DNA of 64,000 nucleotides from JALYNX01 sp035292685 (GTDB taxonomy: Bacteria; Actinomycetota; Acidimicrobiia; Spongiisociales; ZC4RG35), in assembly GCA_035292685.1 (NCBI GenBank), contig DATDPP010000022.1, positions 1 through 64,000 on the forward strand, in the 5' to 3' direction. Shown piece after piece: positions 52,856-61,042 of this stretch (positions are counted from its first letter, which is position 1; each line of letters begins with the position of its first letter). The notes under the pieces are model-generated. The model did no database searches. It saw only the letters and a list, made by a program, of their open reading frames with translations, and was not told the origin of the DNA. The translations under genes were made by a program, and so were the position numbers.

Positions 52856-53398
52856 TCAGGTTACCCGCCCGCCCGAAAGGCCGATGCGCATCTCTTGGTG
52901 CGGCAGGGCATACGCCACGGAGGGCTCGCCAATTCGCCTCCAACCGAGACGCTCGAAGAAAGGGATGTTGGGAACTTGAACCGTGGCGACCATCTCGCGG
53001 CCGCCCAGCTCACCGGCAGTCCGAACCGCTGTCTGGACCAGTCGCCTGCCGATCACCATCGTTCGCAGGGGCTCCGCAACGGCGAGGCGATCGCCTTTCC
53101 AGAGCCCGGAGTCGTCCAGACGGTAGATCCTCACGGTGCCTCCGGCGACACCGCCGACGTCGGCGAGGAGATGAATCGTTGCGTCGTCAACGTCTCTGAA
53201 ATCCTGATCGGTCACATCGAAAATCGACTGTTCGACCACAAAGACCGCGTGACGCAGCTGGGCACAGATTGCCCGCTCGGCCTTGGTCGCAGCTGGTCGG
53301 CACGCGACCTCCGCCCGTCTCCGGACGATGGCCTCGAGGTCAATCGACGTGTCGAACGGGGATACGAGTTCGGGTGTCTCCTGCTGACGAGAGTTCAA
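52856..53398 (-). CDS. GNAT acetyltransferase, MSMEG_0567/Sll0786 family
   Basis: A 180-residue GNAT-fold protein matching the nitrogen-starvation acetyltransferase of Nit1 clusters: LRHAVFVVEQSIFD, GGTVRIYRLDDSGLWKGDRLAV, GRRLVQTAVRTAGELGGREM, VQVPNIPFFERLGWRRIGEP and ALPHQEMRIGL. The likely start is a TTG at 53398, preceded by AGGAG with 4-base spacing; it lies 59 bases inside the radical SAM gene. Last gene of the amidohydrolase-radical SAM-GNAT operon. Substrate unknown. Confidence 0.83.
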   Translation of the reverse strand: MNSRQQETPELVSPFDTSIDLEAIVRRRAEVACRPAATKAERAICAQLRHAVFVVEQSIFDVTDQDFRDVDDATIHLLADVGGVAGGTVRIYRLDDSGLWKGDRLAVAEPLRTMVIGRRLVQTAVRTAGELGGREMVATVQVPNIPFFERLGWRRIGEPSVAYALPHQEMRIGLSGGRVT

Positions 53399-54509
53399 GG
53401 TACTCCTGCTCGATCAGACTCATGCCGGAACATGCCTGACAGCGGGCACATCCAGATGAGACGGTCCAAGATCCGATGCCTCGCTCCAAGAGGTAGGGCA
53501 CGACCCGGCGGTAGATCGACTCGGTGTACGCGGCGTCCGGCGGCAACAAATCCTCGAGGAGGCTCCCGGGCACGGGCCGGAGCGGCACGATGAACGGGTA
53601 CACACCGATGTCGATTGCTCGTCTGCATCCCTCGACGGTCAGGTCCGGGTCCTCGCCCATGCCGAGGATGACGTACGTCGACACCTGACCCTCGCCGAAC
53701 ACCTCGACCGCACGCTCCCACGCGGTGAAGTAGCCCTCGATGCCGGTTCGAGCCTTTGGAGGTGCGATTCTCGCCAGCGTGGCCGGGTCGAATGACTCGA
53801 CGTGCATGCCAACGGAGCCCACAGCCATGTCGTGAACCCGATTGATGACGTCGAGGTCGTCTGGAGGTTCGAATTGTGCTTCGACGGGCAGCCCACTGGC
53901 GTTGAACATGGCCTCGGCACATCGACCCAGGTACAACGCACCTTTGTCGGGCCCGTAGGTGCTACCGGTCGTGAGTGTGATGTCCACGGCGCCGTCGAGT
54001 TCCTTCGCGGCAATCGCAACCTCGGCCAAGTGTTCGGGTCGCTTCGCCGGGATGGTGTTCCCCGACTCGAGCGATAGTTCGATCCCGCAGAAGTGGCACT
54101 GATCGTCTGTACCCCAATAGGCGCACTTCTGAACCACGGTGCTCGCCAGTGAATCGAGGTGGAGCAGCGCGATCTTCCAATACGGGATCCCGTCGTCGGT
54201 CGTGAGGTCGTAGAACTTGGGTCGCGGCGCCACATCAGCGGAGGCCACTCGCTCCTCATATTTGAAGATCGCCCAAGAACCGAAAATGTCTTCACGCAGG
54301 GAGTAGGGCGATTCAGCGACGAAGCCCGCGCCTACCGGTACGGTGATGAAGACTCCCTCGACGTTGATCATCCCCGCGTCGGACGGACCTGCTCCTCCAA
54401 CCCGCGTTGTCTCGCCTGTGCGCTGAACCCGCAGACCGCGACTCTGGAGATCCGCTATCAGCGGCCCGAGTTCGGGCCGAAGGATCGACGAGCTACCAGG
54501 CTGCGCCAT
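53340..54509 (-). CDS. Radical SAM protein, MSMEG_0568 (Nit1) family
   Basis: A 389-residue radical SAM enzyme. The cluster motif reads KCAYWGTDDQCHFCGI, a CX8CX2C spacing instead of the usual CX3CX2C. TLTTGSTYGPDKGALYLGR is the SAM-binding region and VEAQFEPPDDL a later barrel strand. A C-terminal CARCQAC group could hold a second iron-sulfur cluster. The GXXE-type segment and length fit MSMEG_0568/Sll0785 (NitD) proteins. The ATG at 54509 overlaps the amidohydrolase gene by 17 bases. The reaction is not known. Confidence 0.85.
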   Translation of the reverse strand: MAQPGSSSILRPELGPLIADLQSRGLRVQRTGETTRVGGAGPSDAGMINVEGVFITVPVGAGFVAESPYSLREDIFGSWAIFKYEERVASADVAPRPKFYDLTTDDGIPYWKIALLHLDSLASTVVQKCAYWGTDDQCHFCGIELSLESGNTIPAKRPEHLAEVAIAAKELDGAVDITLTTGSTYGPDKGALYLGRCAEAMFNASGLPVEAQFEPPDDLDVINRVHDMAVGSVGMHVESFDPATLARIAPPKARTGIEGYFTAWERAVEVFGEGQVSTYVILGMGEDPDLTVEGCRRAIDIGVYPFIVPLRPVPGSLLEDLLPPDAAYTESIYRRVVPYLLERGIGSWTVSSGCARCQACSGMSLIEQEYLELSSAGDTRTRIPVRHVD

Positions 54510-55353
54510 AGAGGTCCTCGAAGTTCTGATAGAACACACGATTCTTCAGCTCTTCACTGACGTTGGCACCTTCGATCTTCCAGTACTCGCCCAAGAAGTC
54601 GCTCCATGGCTCATCAGAGGCAAAGATGACTCGGTCCCCGCCCACTCCCCGTTTCTCGATCTCGTGCAACAGCCATCGAGTACCGAACCCGACCGACCAG
54701 GTTGTGTCTGCGTACACCTTGTATCCCTCTTCGACCCAGTCGAGGAACCTGGGAACGAGCTTGATATGACCACTCACACCGCCGCCGAAATGCACGAGGT
54801 ACATCTTGACTCGCTTGCCGAACTGCTCGACCAGTGGAATGTAGTTGTTGATGTCCGATGCGCCACCCGGACTGGTGTGGAAGTGGAAGATCAGGTCGTT
54901 CTTCTCAGCCGCGTTGAAACACGCTTCCGCCACCTCACGAGTGTCGTCGTCCCATTCGTTCGGATTCGGGTTTCCTCCGAGGAGAAACGTCGTCTTGAGC
55001 GCAACAACACGCTGCTCCCCTACGTGTGTCAATGCCTCCATTGTCATCTCTTTGTTCTGGGGCAGGAATGAAACCCAGAGCGCCCCGGCCAAGCGGTCGC
55101 TCGAGGTCACGGCATCGAGCATCACATCGTTCAGTGAGAACGGCTGAGATTGGACAGGAATGCCGTAGTTCGGGATCACGAGCCCGCGCTCCGCGCCGAA
55201 CTTGTCCAAGTGCGCCAAGTAGGCGGCGGTGTTCGCGAAGTCGTACACCGTTGGTGTCACGGGCTCCTTGAGGTCGTAGAACTGCCAGGGCTCCATCGAG
55301 CCGATGTGGCTATGTCCGTCGATCAGCCGCCGGTTCACCTTCGGGGAACTCAT
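54493..55353 (-). CDS. Metal-dependent amidohydrolase (Amidohydro_2 family)
   Basis: A 286-residue TIM-barrel hydrolase or decarboxylase. Putative metal ligands are DGHSHIG near the N-terminus, IFHFHTSPGG, LVHFGGG and FASDEPWSD near the C-terminus, so the site looks intact. The ATG at 55353 follows GAGTGGAGAG. The upstream frame lacks similarity. It leads the operon with the radical SAM and GNAT genes and diverges from carbamate kinase. Members of this family hydrolyse or decarboxylate many substrates, so the substrate cannot be named. Confidence 0.82.
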   Translation of the reverse strand: MSSPKVNRRLIDGHSHIGSMEPWQFYDLKEPVTPTVYDFANTAAYLAHLDKFGAERGLVIPNYGIPVQSQPFSLNDVMLDAVTSSDRLAGALWVSFLPQNKEMTMEALTHVGEQRVVALKTTFLLGGNPNPNEWDDDTREVAEACFNAAEKNDLIFHFHTSPGGASDINNYIPLVEQFGKRVKMYLVHFGGGVSGHIKLVPRFLDWVEEGYKVYADTTWSVGFGTRWLLHEIEKRGVGGDRVIFASDEPWSDFLGEYWKIEGANVSEELKNRVFYQNFEDLYGAAW

Positions 55354-55828
55354 CTCTCCACTCCCTCGCTCTGCCAGGTGCAACCGCACCGATTCGGTCG
55401 CACCCTGATCACGGTGAACGCCGCGAGTCGTAACCGAGGTGCGGGCCCCTCACTTGCCCGCCCACTCGTTCACTTTCGGCAACGTTCGTCTTCTATCTGA
55501 CACACCCTAATACGTGGCCGCGGGTGGCGTCCCGGAGCGTACCGCAGCGAGCATCGCCGGCTGGGGCCGTCCGGCTGGGCCGGACGATCAAGGCGTGATC
55601 GCTTCTCCTGGCTATCGGCGGTCCCGTCAACTATCCTCAACGACCTGTGGCCTTTAGTGACTATCGGTGCCGCAGGCGTCGAATTGCACAGACAACGAAC
55701 GACCGCATCGCAAGGCCGTCCGGTGGACCCTTCGACTCGAGGTGAAACGTGGTTCCGGGCCCGACAAACGACCCACCTCGACCCGAACCTCGGCGATTTC
55801 AGCCGCCCACCTGTGATGCGAGGTCGGC
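55354..55828. promoter_or_regulatory. Divergent control region between amidohydrolase and carbamate kinase genes
   Basis: A 475-base gap without a convincing gene. It holds a perfect inverted repeat GTCCGGC-TGG-GCCGGAC (55569-55585), a GTCAACTATCCTCAA element (55626-55640) that recurs with one change upstream of the XRE-cupin regulator, and paired CTATCGG sequences (near 55611 and 55660). It should contain promoters for both divergent operons; no strong consensus promoter was identified. Confidence 0.5.
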
Positions 55829-56767
55829 GTGAGCACCGTCGTCGTCGCTCTGGGAGGAAATGCCCTGACCAAGCCCGGGCAGGACGGTACGTCCCCCGAG
55901 CAAGAAGCCAATGCCACCAGGATGGCCGCAGCAGTCGGCGAGCTCGTCACAGCAGGGCACAAGATCGTCATTACCCACGGCAACGGCCCCCAAGTCGGCA
56001 ACCTGGCCATACAACAGTTCGCGGCAAAGGAAACGGTGCCCGAATTGCCGCTCCACCTGATAGGAGCTATGACCCAGGGTTACATGGGAAGCATCATCAT
56101 CAGGGCTCTCTGGAACCAGCTACCAGGCCACCGTGAGAGACTGGCAGCGCTCGTGACGCACGCCATAGTGAACCGTGACGACGATGCTTTCTCACGGCCG
56201 ACCAAGCCAATCGGGCCCTTCCTCCAAAGCGACGAGGTCAGCGACGCTCGGGGTCGCGGCTGGACCGTTGCCGACGATTCGGGGCGCGGCGACCGACGTA
56301 TGGTGGCCTCGCCGAGGCCTTTTGAAGTGGTCGAGGCTGCGGCGATCAAGTCGCTACTCGACGACGGCTTTCTGGTCGTCGCCGGTGGAGGCGGCGGCAT
56401 CCCGACCACTCTTGACGCTGCAGGGCTCAAAGGCATAGACGCGGTCATCGACAAGGATCGCTTCGCCGTTGTGATTGCGAGGGTGGTGACAGCTGACGTA
56501 CTTGCCCTCGTCACCGGGGTCGACTGTGTAGTCCTCGGGTATGGGACGACCCTCGAGCGACCGATCAGCCGGATGACTACCGCCGAGGCGGCCGGCCATC
56601 TGGCTGCCGGGGAATTCCCGGACGGAAGCATGGGTCCGAAGATCGAGTCAGCGATCGACTTCGTCGATCACGACGGCGATCATGCCGTCATCACCTCGAC
56701 CGACCGGCTCGCTGAGGCACTTCGCGGAAGAGCCGGCACGCGGGTCGTGAGGAGCACCGCCAAATGA
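55829..56767 (+). CDS. arcC: Carbamate kinase
   Basis: Makes ATP and carbamate from carbamoyl phosphate and ADP in the catabolic direction; carbamate then gives ammonia and CO2. The 312-residue amino-acid-kinase-fold protein has VVALGGNAL, ITHGNGPQVGNLA, VVAGGGGGIPTT, VIDKDRFAVVIA and GSMGPKIESAI, all intact. The GTG at 55829 is used because it begins MSTVVVALGG. It overlaps fdrA by 4 bases, as in loci where carbamoyl phosphate from an FdrA-type transferase is consumed. Confidence 0.94.
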   Translation: MSTVVVALGGNALTKPGQDGTSPEQEANATRMAAAVGELVTAGHKIVITHGNGPQVGNLAIQQFAAKETVPELPLHLIGAMTQGYMGSIIIRALWNQLPGHRERLAALVTHAIVNRDDDAFSRPTKPIGPFLQSDEVSDARGRGWTVADDSGRGDRRMVASPRPFEVVEAAAIKSLLDDGFLVVAGGGGGIPTTLDAAGLKGIDAVIDKDRFAVVIARVVTADVLALVTGVDCVVLGYGTTLERPISRMTTAEAAGHLAAGEFPDGSMGPKIESAIDFVDHDGDHAVITSTDRLAEALRGRAGTRVVRSTAK

Positions 56768-58308
56768 GTCGTCGCAGCATTCGGAGTCACCCAAAGTCGT
56801 ACATCGACTCCGTCAAGCTGCTCGCAGGGTCCCGGGCGATTCTCGAAACCGCCGGAATCGAGTGGGGAGCTGTCGTCACCGGAACCCCAGCCAATATCGA
56901 GGTCCTGATCAGGGAAGGTTTCGAGGCCTCGGAGCTGACCGGCTTCGACGCCAACGATCTGATCATGGCGGCTCACGGCGACCAGGCAGAACTTGCATTC
57001 GCGAATGCCGACGCGGTCATGTTCCCACCGCAGACCGGCAGTGAGCGCTTGGCCGACGGGCCTTCGATCCGCTGCATCGACGAAACTGTTGCGTTTCCGG
57101 AGCGCCCGAATGTGGCGGTCATCTCCGTCGGCGGTGCCTATGCCGTTTTGGAGGCCCACAAGGCGATCAGCGCATCAATGCACGTCCTGCTGTTCAGTGA
57201 CAACGTATCGCTAGAGGACGAGATCGAGCTCAAGGAGCGAGGCGAGGAGCGATCGTTATTGGTAATGGGGCCAGGTGCCGGAACTGCGGTCATCGGCGGC
57301 GTCGGTCTTGGTTTCGCCAACGCTGTCCACAAGGGGCCCATCGGGGTGGTTGCCGCAGCGGGAACCGGTGCCCAAGAAGTGATGAGCCTCATCGACCGGG
57401 CTGGGCTCGGCGTCACCCAGGTAATCGGCGTCGGTGGCCGAGATCTCTCCGAAGCTGTCGGCGGGCGGATGACGGCCTTTGCGATCCGGATCCTCGAGAA
57501 CGATCCGGAAACAGAGGCGATCCTCTTGGTGTCGAAACCACCGTCGTCCGAGGTGTCAGAACGGTTGCTCGACCGACCACCCGCCAAACCGATCGTCGCC
57601 GCGTTGATCGGTCTCAATGAGCCCATCCAGATTCCTCCCCACGTCACGCTGGCTTCGGATCTCGAGGAGGGTGTCGTTGCCGTCGCTTCGCTGGTCGGGA
57701 CGACGATTGACCCGGTCGGGGCTGGGCTTGCCGACCTGGCCCTGGGCGCGATCGGACGAATCGACAATTCGCGAACTGCCATCCGCGGCCTCTTCTCTGG
57801 AGGAACATTGTGCTTCGAGGCCATGACCCTCATGTCGGAGCATGGCCTCCGGGTGCATTCCAATACCCCGCTCGAGCCCGAGCTGTCGCTCGACCGCGCC
57901 TCGAGCGACAGCCATGTCTGCCTCGACCTCGGTGAAGAGGAGTACACGAGAGGTCGCCCGCACCCAATGATCGACCCCGAAGGGCGATTGGAGTGGATCC
58001 GGCGGGAGGGAGGTCGTCCGGAGACGGCGGTTGTGCTGCTCGACGTCGTCTTGGGTTACGGCGGCCACGACGACCCGGCCGGCCAACTCGCACCGGCGTG
58101 CGCCGAGCTCATGGCGATCGAGGGCGGACCGCAGGTCGTAGCATACGTGCTGGGCACGGACTCCGACCCGCAGGGTATCGCGAACCAACGGAGCCAACTC
58201 GAGGATGCTGGGTGCATTGTCGCGCCGACAAATGCGCGGGCTGCCCTGATGGCGATCGCCATCGCCACCCGACAACCAGAGGTCAGCGAATACCGGAGGA
58301 GCCGGTAG
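56764..58308 (+). CDS. fdrA: FdrA/AllF-family protein (succinyl-CoA-synthetase-like)
   Basis: A 514-residue protein with duplicated CoA-ligase-like domains. Landmarks are VMGPGAGTAVIGGVGLGFAN, VAAAGTGAQEVMSLIDRAG, GLFSGGTLCFEAM, the family-specific YTRGRPHPMIDP, and LDVVLGYGGHDDPAGQLAP. E. coli FdrA (AllF) is one of three proteins assigned to oxamate carbamoyltransferase. Its likely partners, the DUF1116 and DUF2877 proteins, are encoded about 11-12 kb to the left on the other strand. The start is coupled to arcC (ATGA). Confidence 0.9.
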   Translation: MSRRSIRSHPKSYIDSVKLLAGSRAILETAGIEWGAVVTGTPANIEVLIREGFEASELTGFDANDLIMAAHGDQAELAFANADAVMFPPQTGSERLADGPSIRCIDETVAFPERPNVAVISVGGAYAVLEAHKAISASMHVLLFSDNVSLEDEIELKERGEERSLLVMGPGAGTAVIGGVGLGFANAVHKGPIGVVAAAGTGAQEVMSLIDRAGLGVTQVIGVGGRDLSEAVGGRMTAFAIRILENDPETEAILLVSKPPSSEVSERLLDRPPAKPIVAALIGLNEPIQIPPHVTLASDLEEGVVAVASLVGTTIDPVGAGLADLALGAIGRIDNSRTAIRGLFSGGTLCFEAMTLMSEHGLRVHSNTPLEPELSLDRASSDSHVCLDLGEEEYTRGRPHPMIDPEGRLEWIRREGGRPETAVVLLDVVLGYGGHDDPAGQLAPACAELMAIEGGPQVVAYVLGTDSDPQGIANQRSQLEDAGCIVAPTNARAALMAIAIATRQPEVSEYRRSR

Positions 58309-58342
58309 TGCATTCAGGATCGGCGGGACGTTGGCTTCTGCC

Positions 58343-59533
58343 ATGAGCGTTGCCCTCGTTACCTATTCCACCAGACCTCGCGGCGGCGTGGTCCACACAT
58401 TGGACCTTGCGGAAGCGTTGCTCGTCGGCGGCATGGACATAAGGATCATCGCCCTCGGTGATCGCGCCGCAGGTTTCTTCCGCGAGACGAACGTGCCCGT
58501 CACTTTCATCCCGACGCCGCCGTGGGCTGAGACTCTGGACGACCGGGTCTTCAGATCGGTCGACGCCCTTGCCGATGGGCTCCGGTCGCTGGCAGGCGAA
58601 TTCTCGATCCTCCATGCTCAGGACTGCATCGCCGCCCGAGCGGCCGCCCGAGTCAGGGACGAGATGTCCACCAGCGATCCGCGGCGACCGATTGTGGTCC
58701 GCACGGTTCACCACGTCGACGACTTCACGACCCAGGCACTCATCGACTGCCAACGTCAGGCGATCATCGAGCCCGACGCATTGATCGTCGTCAGTCGCCA
58801 ATGGCAGGAGATCCTGCGAGAGGAGTTCGATCTCGAAGCCACGGTGATCTACAGCGGCGTCAACACCGCAAGGCTGGCGCGCCCCGAGGATCTGGATAGG
58901 GCCGCCAATCGTGAATCGATCGGCACCGGCCCCCGCTTCCTATTCTTGACGGTGGGAGGAATCGAGCCTCGCAAAGGCACGATGCAGATGATCGAAGCGC
59001 TAGCCGCACTCAAGGCCTCGATGGAGACGCCACCGATGCTCGCCATCGTCGGTGGCCATTCGTTCCAAGACCACAAGCCCTACCGCACTGCAGCTATCGC
59101 ACTCGCCGAGCAGCTCGGCGTCTCGCTGGAGAGTGACATCGTGCAACTCGGCACAGTCTCGGATGGCGACCTCGCGAAGTGGTACCACACGGCGGACGCC
59201 TTCCTGTTTCCCTCCGTCAAGGAAGGCTGGGGCCTGGTCGCAATGGAGGCGATGGCTGTCGGGTTGCCTCTCATCGCCTCAGACATCCCTGTGTTTCGCG
59301 AGTACCTCGTCGACGGCGAGTCTGCGATTCTTGTGCCACCTGGCGACCACCGCGGTCTCGCGGCAGCGATGCGAATGGTCATCGACGACCAAAGTGTCAG
59401 AGACCGGCTCTCCGCCGCCGGCCGCGACGTCGCCCAACGCTTCACTTGGGCTCGGGCAGCCGCCGACCATCGAGATGTCTATCAGTGGCTCACGTCCGAT
59501 CGGCGGGCCACTAGCCAACGCTCGATGTCTTGA
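58343..59533 (+). CDS. Glycosyltransferase, MSMEG_0565 (Nit1) family
   Basis: A 396-residue GT-B/GT4-type glycosyltransferase. The N-terminus SVALVTYSTRPRGGVVHTLDLAEAL and the HHVDDFTTQAL block are characteristic of the MSMEG_0565 group found in Nit1 clusters. The donor-site block is FPSVKEGWGLVAMEAMAVGLPLIASD, and TVGGIEPRKGTMQM precedes it. The ATG at 58343 is chosen over a TTG at 58331. It follows fdrA in the same direction and its 3' end overlaps the convergent unknown gene by 23 bases. Acceptor unknown. Confidence 0.86.
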   Translation: MSVALVTYSTRPRGGVVHTLDLAEALLVGGMDIRIIALGDRAAGFFRETNVPVTFIPTPPWAETLDDRVFRSVDALADGLRSLAGEFSILHAQDCIAARAAARVRDEMSTSDPRRPIVVRTVHHVDDFTTQALIDCQRQAIIEPDALIVVSRQWQEILREEFDLEATVIYSGVNTARLARPEDLDRAANRESIGTGPRFLFLTVGGIEPRKGTMQMIEALAALKASMETPPMLAIVGGHSFQDHKPYRTAAIALAEQLGVSLESDIVQLGTVSDGDLAKWYHTADAFLFPSVKEGWGLVAMEAMAVGLPLIASDIPVFREYLVDGESAILVPPGDHRGLAAAMRMVIDDQSVRDRLSAAGRDVAQRFTWARAAADHRDVYQWLTSDRRATSQRSMS

Positions 59534-60074
59534 TTGCCTTTATCGCCGCCAGCCACTCTTCACGATCCGTGAACTCCTGACGCTCTGGGCGAGCATGGCT
59601 GCCGGCGAACTCGCCGGTGTCAGGGTCCAGTTGCAGGATCTCGATGCCGTAGAGCGGCAAGAACGTCGTCGCATCGATGTCAATGTACGAATGCATTCCG
59701 AGCCCGTCGGGGACTCGCATCTCGATTCGTCGAAAGCCGGTGGCGACACCTGCGCCGTCCTCACCGAACTCGCCCAGCAGAACCCAGGCGGGCCCAGCAC
59801 CGGCCGCGGCGATGCGCCGCACCGCATCAGTTTGCTGGCGTTCCGAAGGGAGTTCTCGATAGCGGTTCTGGAACGCGGCATCGGCGACAAGATCGCCGAC
59901 TTCGGCGGTTGGTGCGGCGACACTGAGCCGGTCGACAGCACCTGCCAGCCGTTCGGCGCGATCCTCGTACGCTGCGATCAGCTCATCGACGGTGGTGATG
60001 TCCGATAGGTCGTCGGTCATGGCCCGCACCAGCGTGAGGTTCACCTCGTACTGGTGCGGGCTGACCACGATCAT
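59511..60074 (-). CDS. Conserved hypothetical protein, start uncertain
   Basis: A soluble protein of about 187 residues from ATG 60074; no family recognised. Visible segments are NLTLVRAMTDDLSDITTVDEL, DAAFQNRYRELPSERQQTDAVR and GLGMHSYIDIDATTFLPLYGIEIL. Coding-like sequence continues upstream in the same frame (DIGDLLTRWRAAEAKLYP) right back to the TAG stop of the DsrE-like gene at 60159. No ATG, GTG or TTG occurs in that stretch; CTG at 60116 is the only near-standard start. It converges with the glycosyltransferase gene. Confidence 0.65.
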   Translation of the reverse strand: MIVVSPHQYEVNLTLVRAMTDDLSDITTVDELIAAYEDRAERLAGAVDRLSVAAPTAEVGDLVADAAFQNRYRELPSERQQTDAVRRIAAAGAGPAWVLLGEFGEDGAGVATGFRRIEMRVPDGLGMHSYIDIDATTFLPLYGIEILQLDPDTGEFAGSHARPERQEFTDREEWLAAIKAIKTSSVG

Positions 60075-60158
60075 TGGATACAGCTTCGCCTCGGCAGCCC
60101 GCCATCGCGTGAGCAGGTCCCCGATATCCGTGCTGTGTTGGATCGCGCTCCTCGTCGG

Positions 60159-60644
60159 CTATAACGTCCAGGTGGACAGGACCAGCGCCTTGGCGCGATA
60201 GGCGGTGAGCGTCGCGTCCAGGACATCGAGCGGATTGATCGGCGTCACTCCCTCCATCATGTCGGCCTCTCGCATCCCGTAGAGCATGGCTGCCGAGAAT
60301 CGACAGGCATACACGTGCGCACCTTCGTCCAACAGAGTTTGGATCTGCCGGTTGTAGGCCATGGCGCCCGGGAACGCTTCGTCACCGACCTTCGGGAAAC
60401 CGCGCGCGGCCGAGGCCATCAATGAGCCCGGCCCGTACAGCACCAGGTGGGTGTCAAAACCCTTCCGATTGATGCGCGTGGTCGTGAGCATGTTGACCAG
60501 CCCGACCGACCCCTCGAACGGCACGGTATGCATGAACACCCATGCCTGTTCGCCCGCTTCGGCTTGGATATCCGGAAAGACCTTCTGGTCGTAGTTGACG
60601 ATCGCGTCTCCGGGTTGGACCCGACCGCTTACAAATTCTGCCAT
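60159..60644 (-). CDS. DsrE-like nitrogen-starvation protein, MSMEG_0572/Sll0783 family
   Basis: A 161-residue protein matching the Sll0783/MSMEG_0572 family of Nit1 clusters: DAIVNYDQKVFPDIQAEAGEQAWVF is its opening region, with VPFEGSVGLVNMLTTTRINRKGFDTHLVLYG after it, and VYACRFSAAMLYGMREADMMEG near the C-terminal end, finishing DTLT-like at LVLSTWTL. The fold is DsrE-like. Start ATG 60644 follows AAAGGAG. In Synechocystis the family member is induced on nitrogen starvation; its biochemical role is not known. Confidence 0.87.
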   Translation of the reverse strand: MAEFVSGRVQPGDAIVNYDQKVFPDIQAEAGEQAWVFMHTVPFEGSVGLVNMLTTTRINRKGFDTHLVLYGPGSLMASAARGFPKVGDEAFPGAMAYNRQIQTLLDEGAHVYACRFSAAMLYGMREADMMEGVTPINPLDVLDATLTAYRAKALVLSTWTL

Positions 60645-60789
60645 GTGGGCTCCTTTATGTGTCTGCCTTGGGGTCTCACCTCGAGACCGGGCATTCGTTG
60701 GTGCCGGCCGCCTTCGGCCCGCTCCACCACTGTCTTGACTGTCCGACCGACGTGTGAAGCAAGCCAGGCGTCAGATGGACCGGTATCAG

Positions 60790-61035
60790 TTAGTTGGATG
60801 CCCTCCTTTCCCACGAACGGCGGTGACTTCCCGGCATTGCCCGCATGATCGCACTTCGAACTGACCAGGGGAGCAGCCGGTAGATGGGAACAAAAATGCG
60901 CCGCCAGAAGAAGGCCTGCGGGTTCCGCGGCTGGAGGGGCCCAGACCCGCCTCGGTGCTTCTTGGCCATGTCGACCTGGGCAGCCTCGAGCAAGTAGTGC
61001 TCAGCGTTGTGGCGGAGCCAACGGAAGAATCTCAT
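60790..61035 (-). CDS. Small basic protein, 81 residues
   Basis: Starts at ATG 61035, 7 bases after the stop of the flavoprotein gene. Residues include FFRWLRHNAEHYLLEAAQVDMAKKH and a C-terminal helix-like stretch AFFWRRIFVPIYRLLPWSVR with clustered Trp and Arg, suggesting a membrane-interacting amphipathic segment. An open frame extends upstream into the flavoprotein gene but without plausible coding. No family recognised. It lies between the flavoprotein and DsrE-like genes, with 145 bases to the latter. Confidence 0.6.
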   Translation of the reverse strand: MRFFRWLRHNAEHYLLEAAQVDMAKKHRGGSGPLQPRNPQAFFWRRIFVPIYRLLPWSVRSAIMRAMPGSHRRSWERRASN

Positions 61036-61042
61036 CGCCGCC

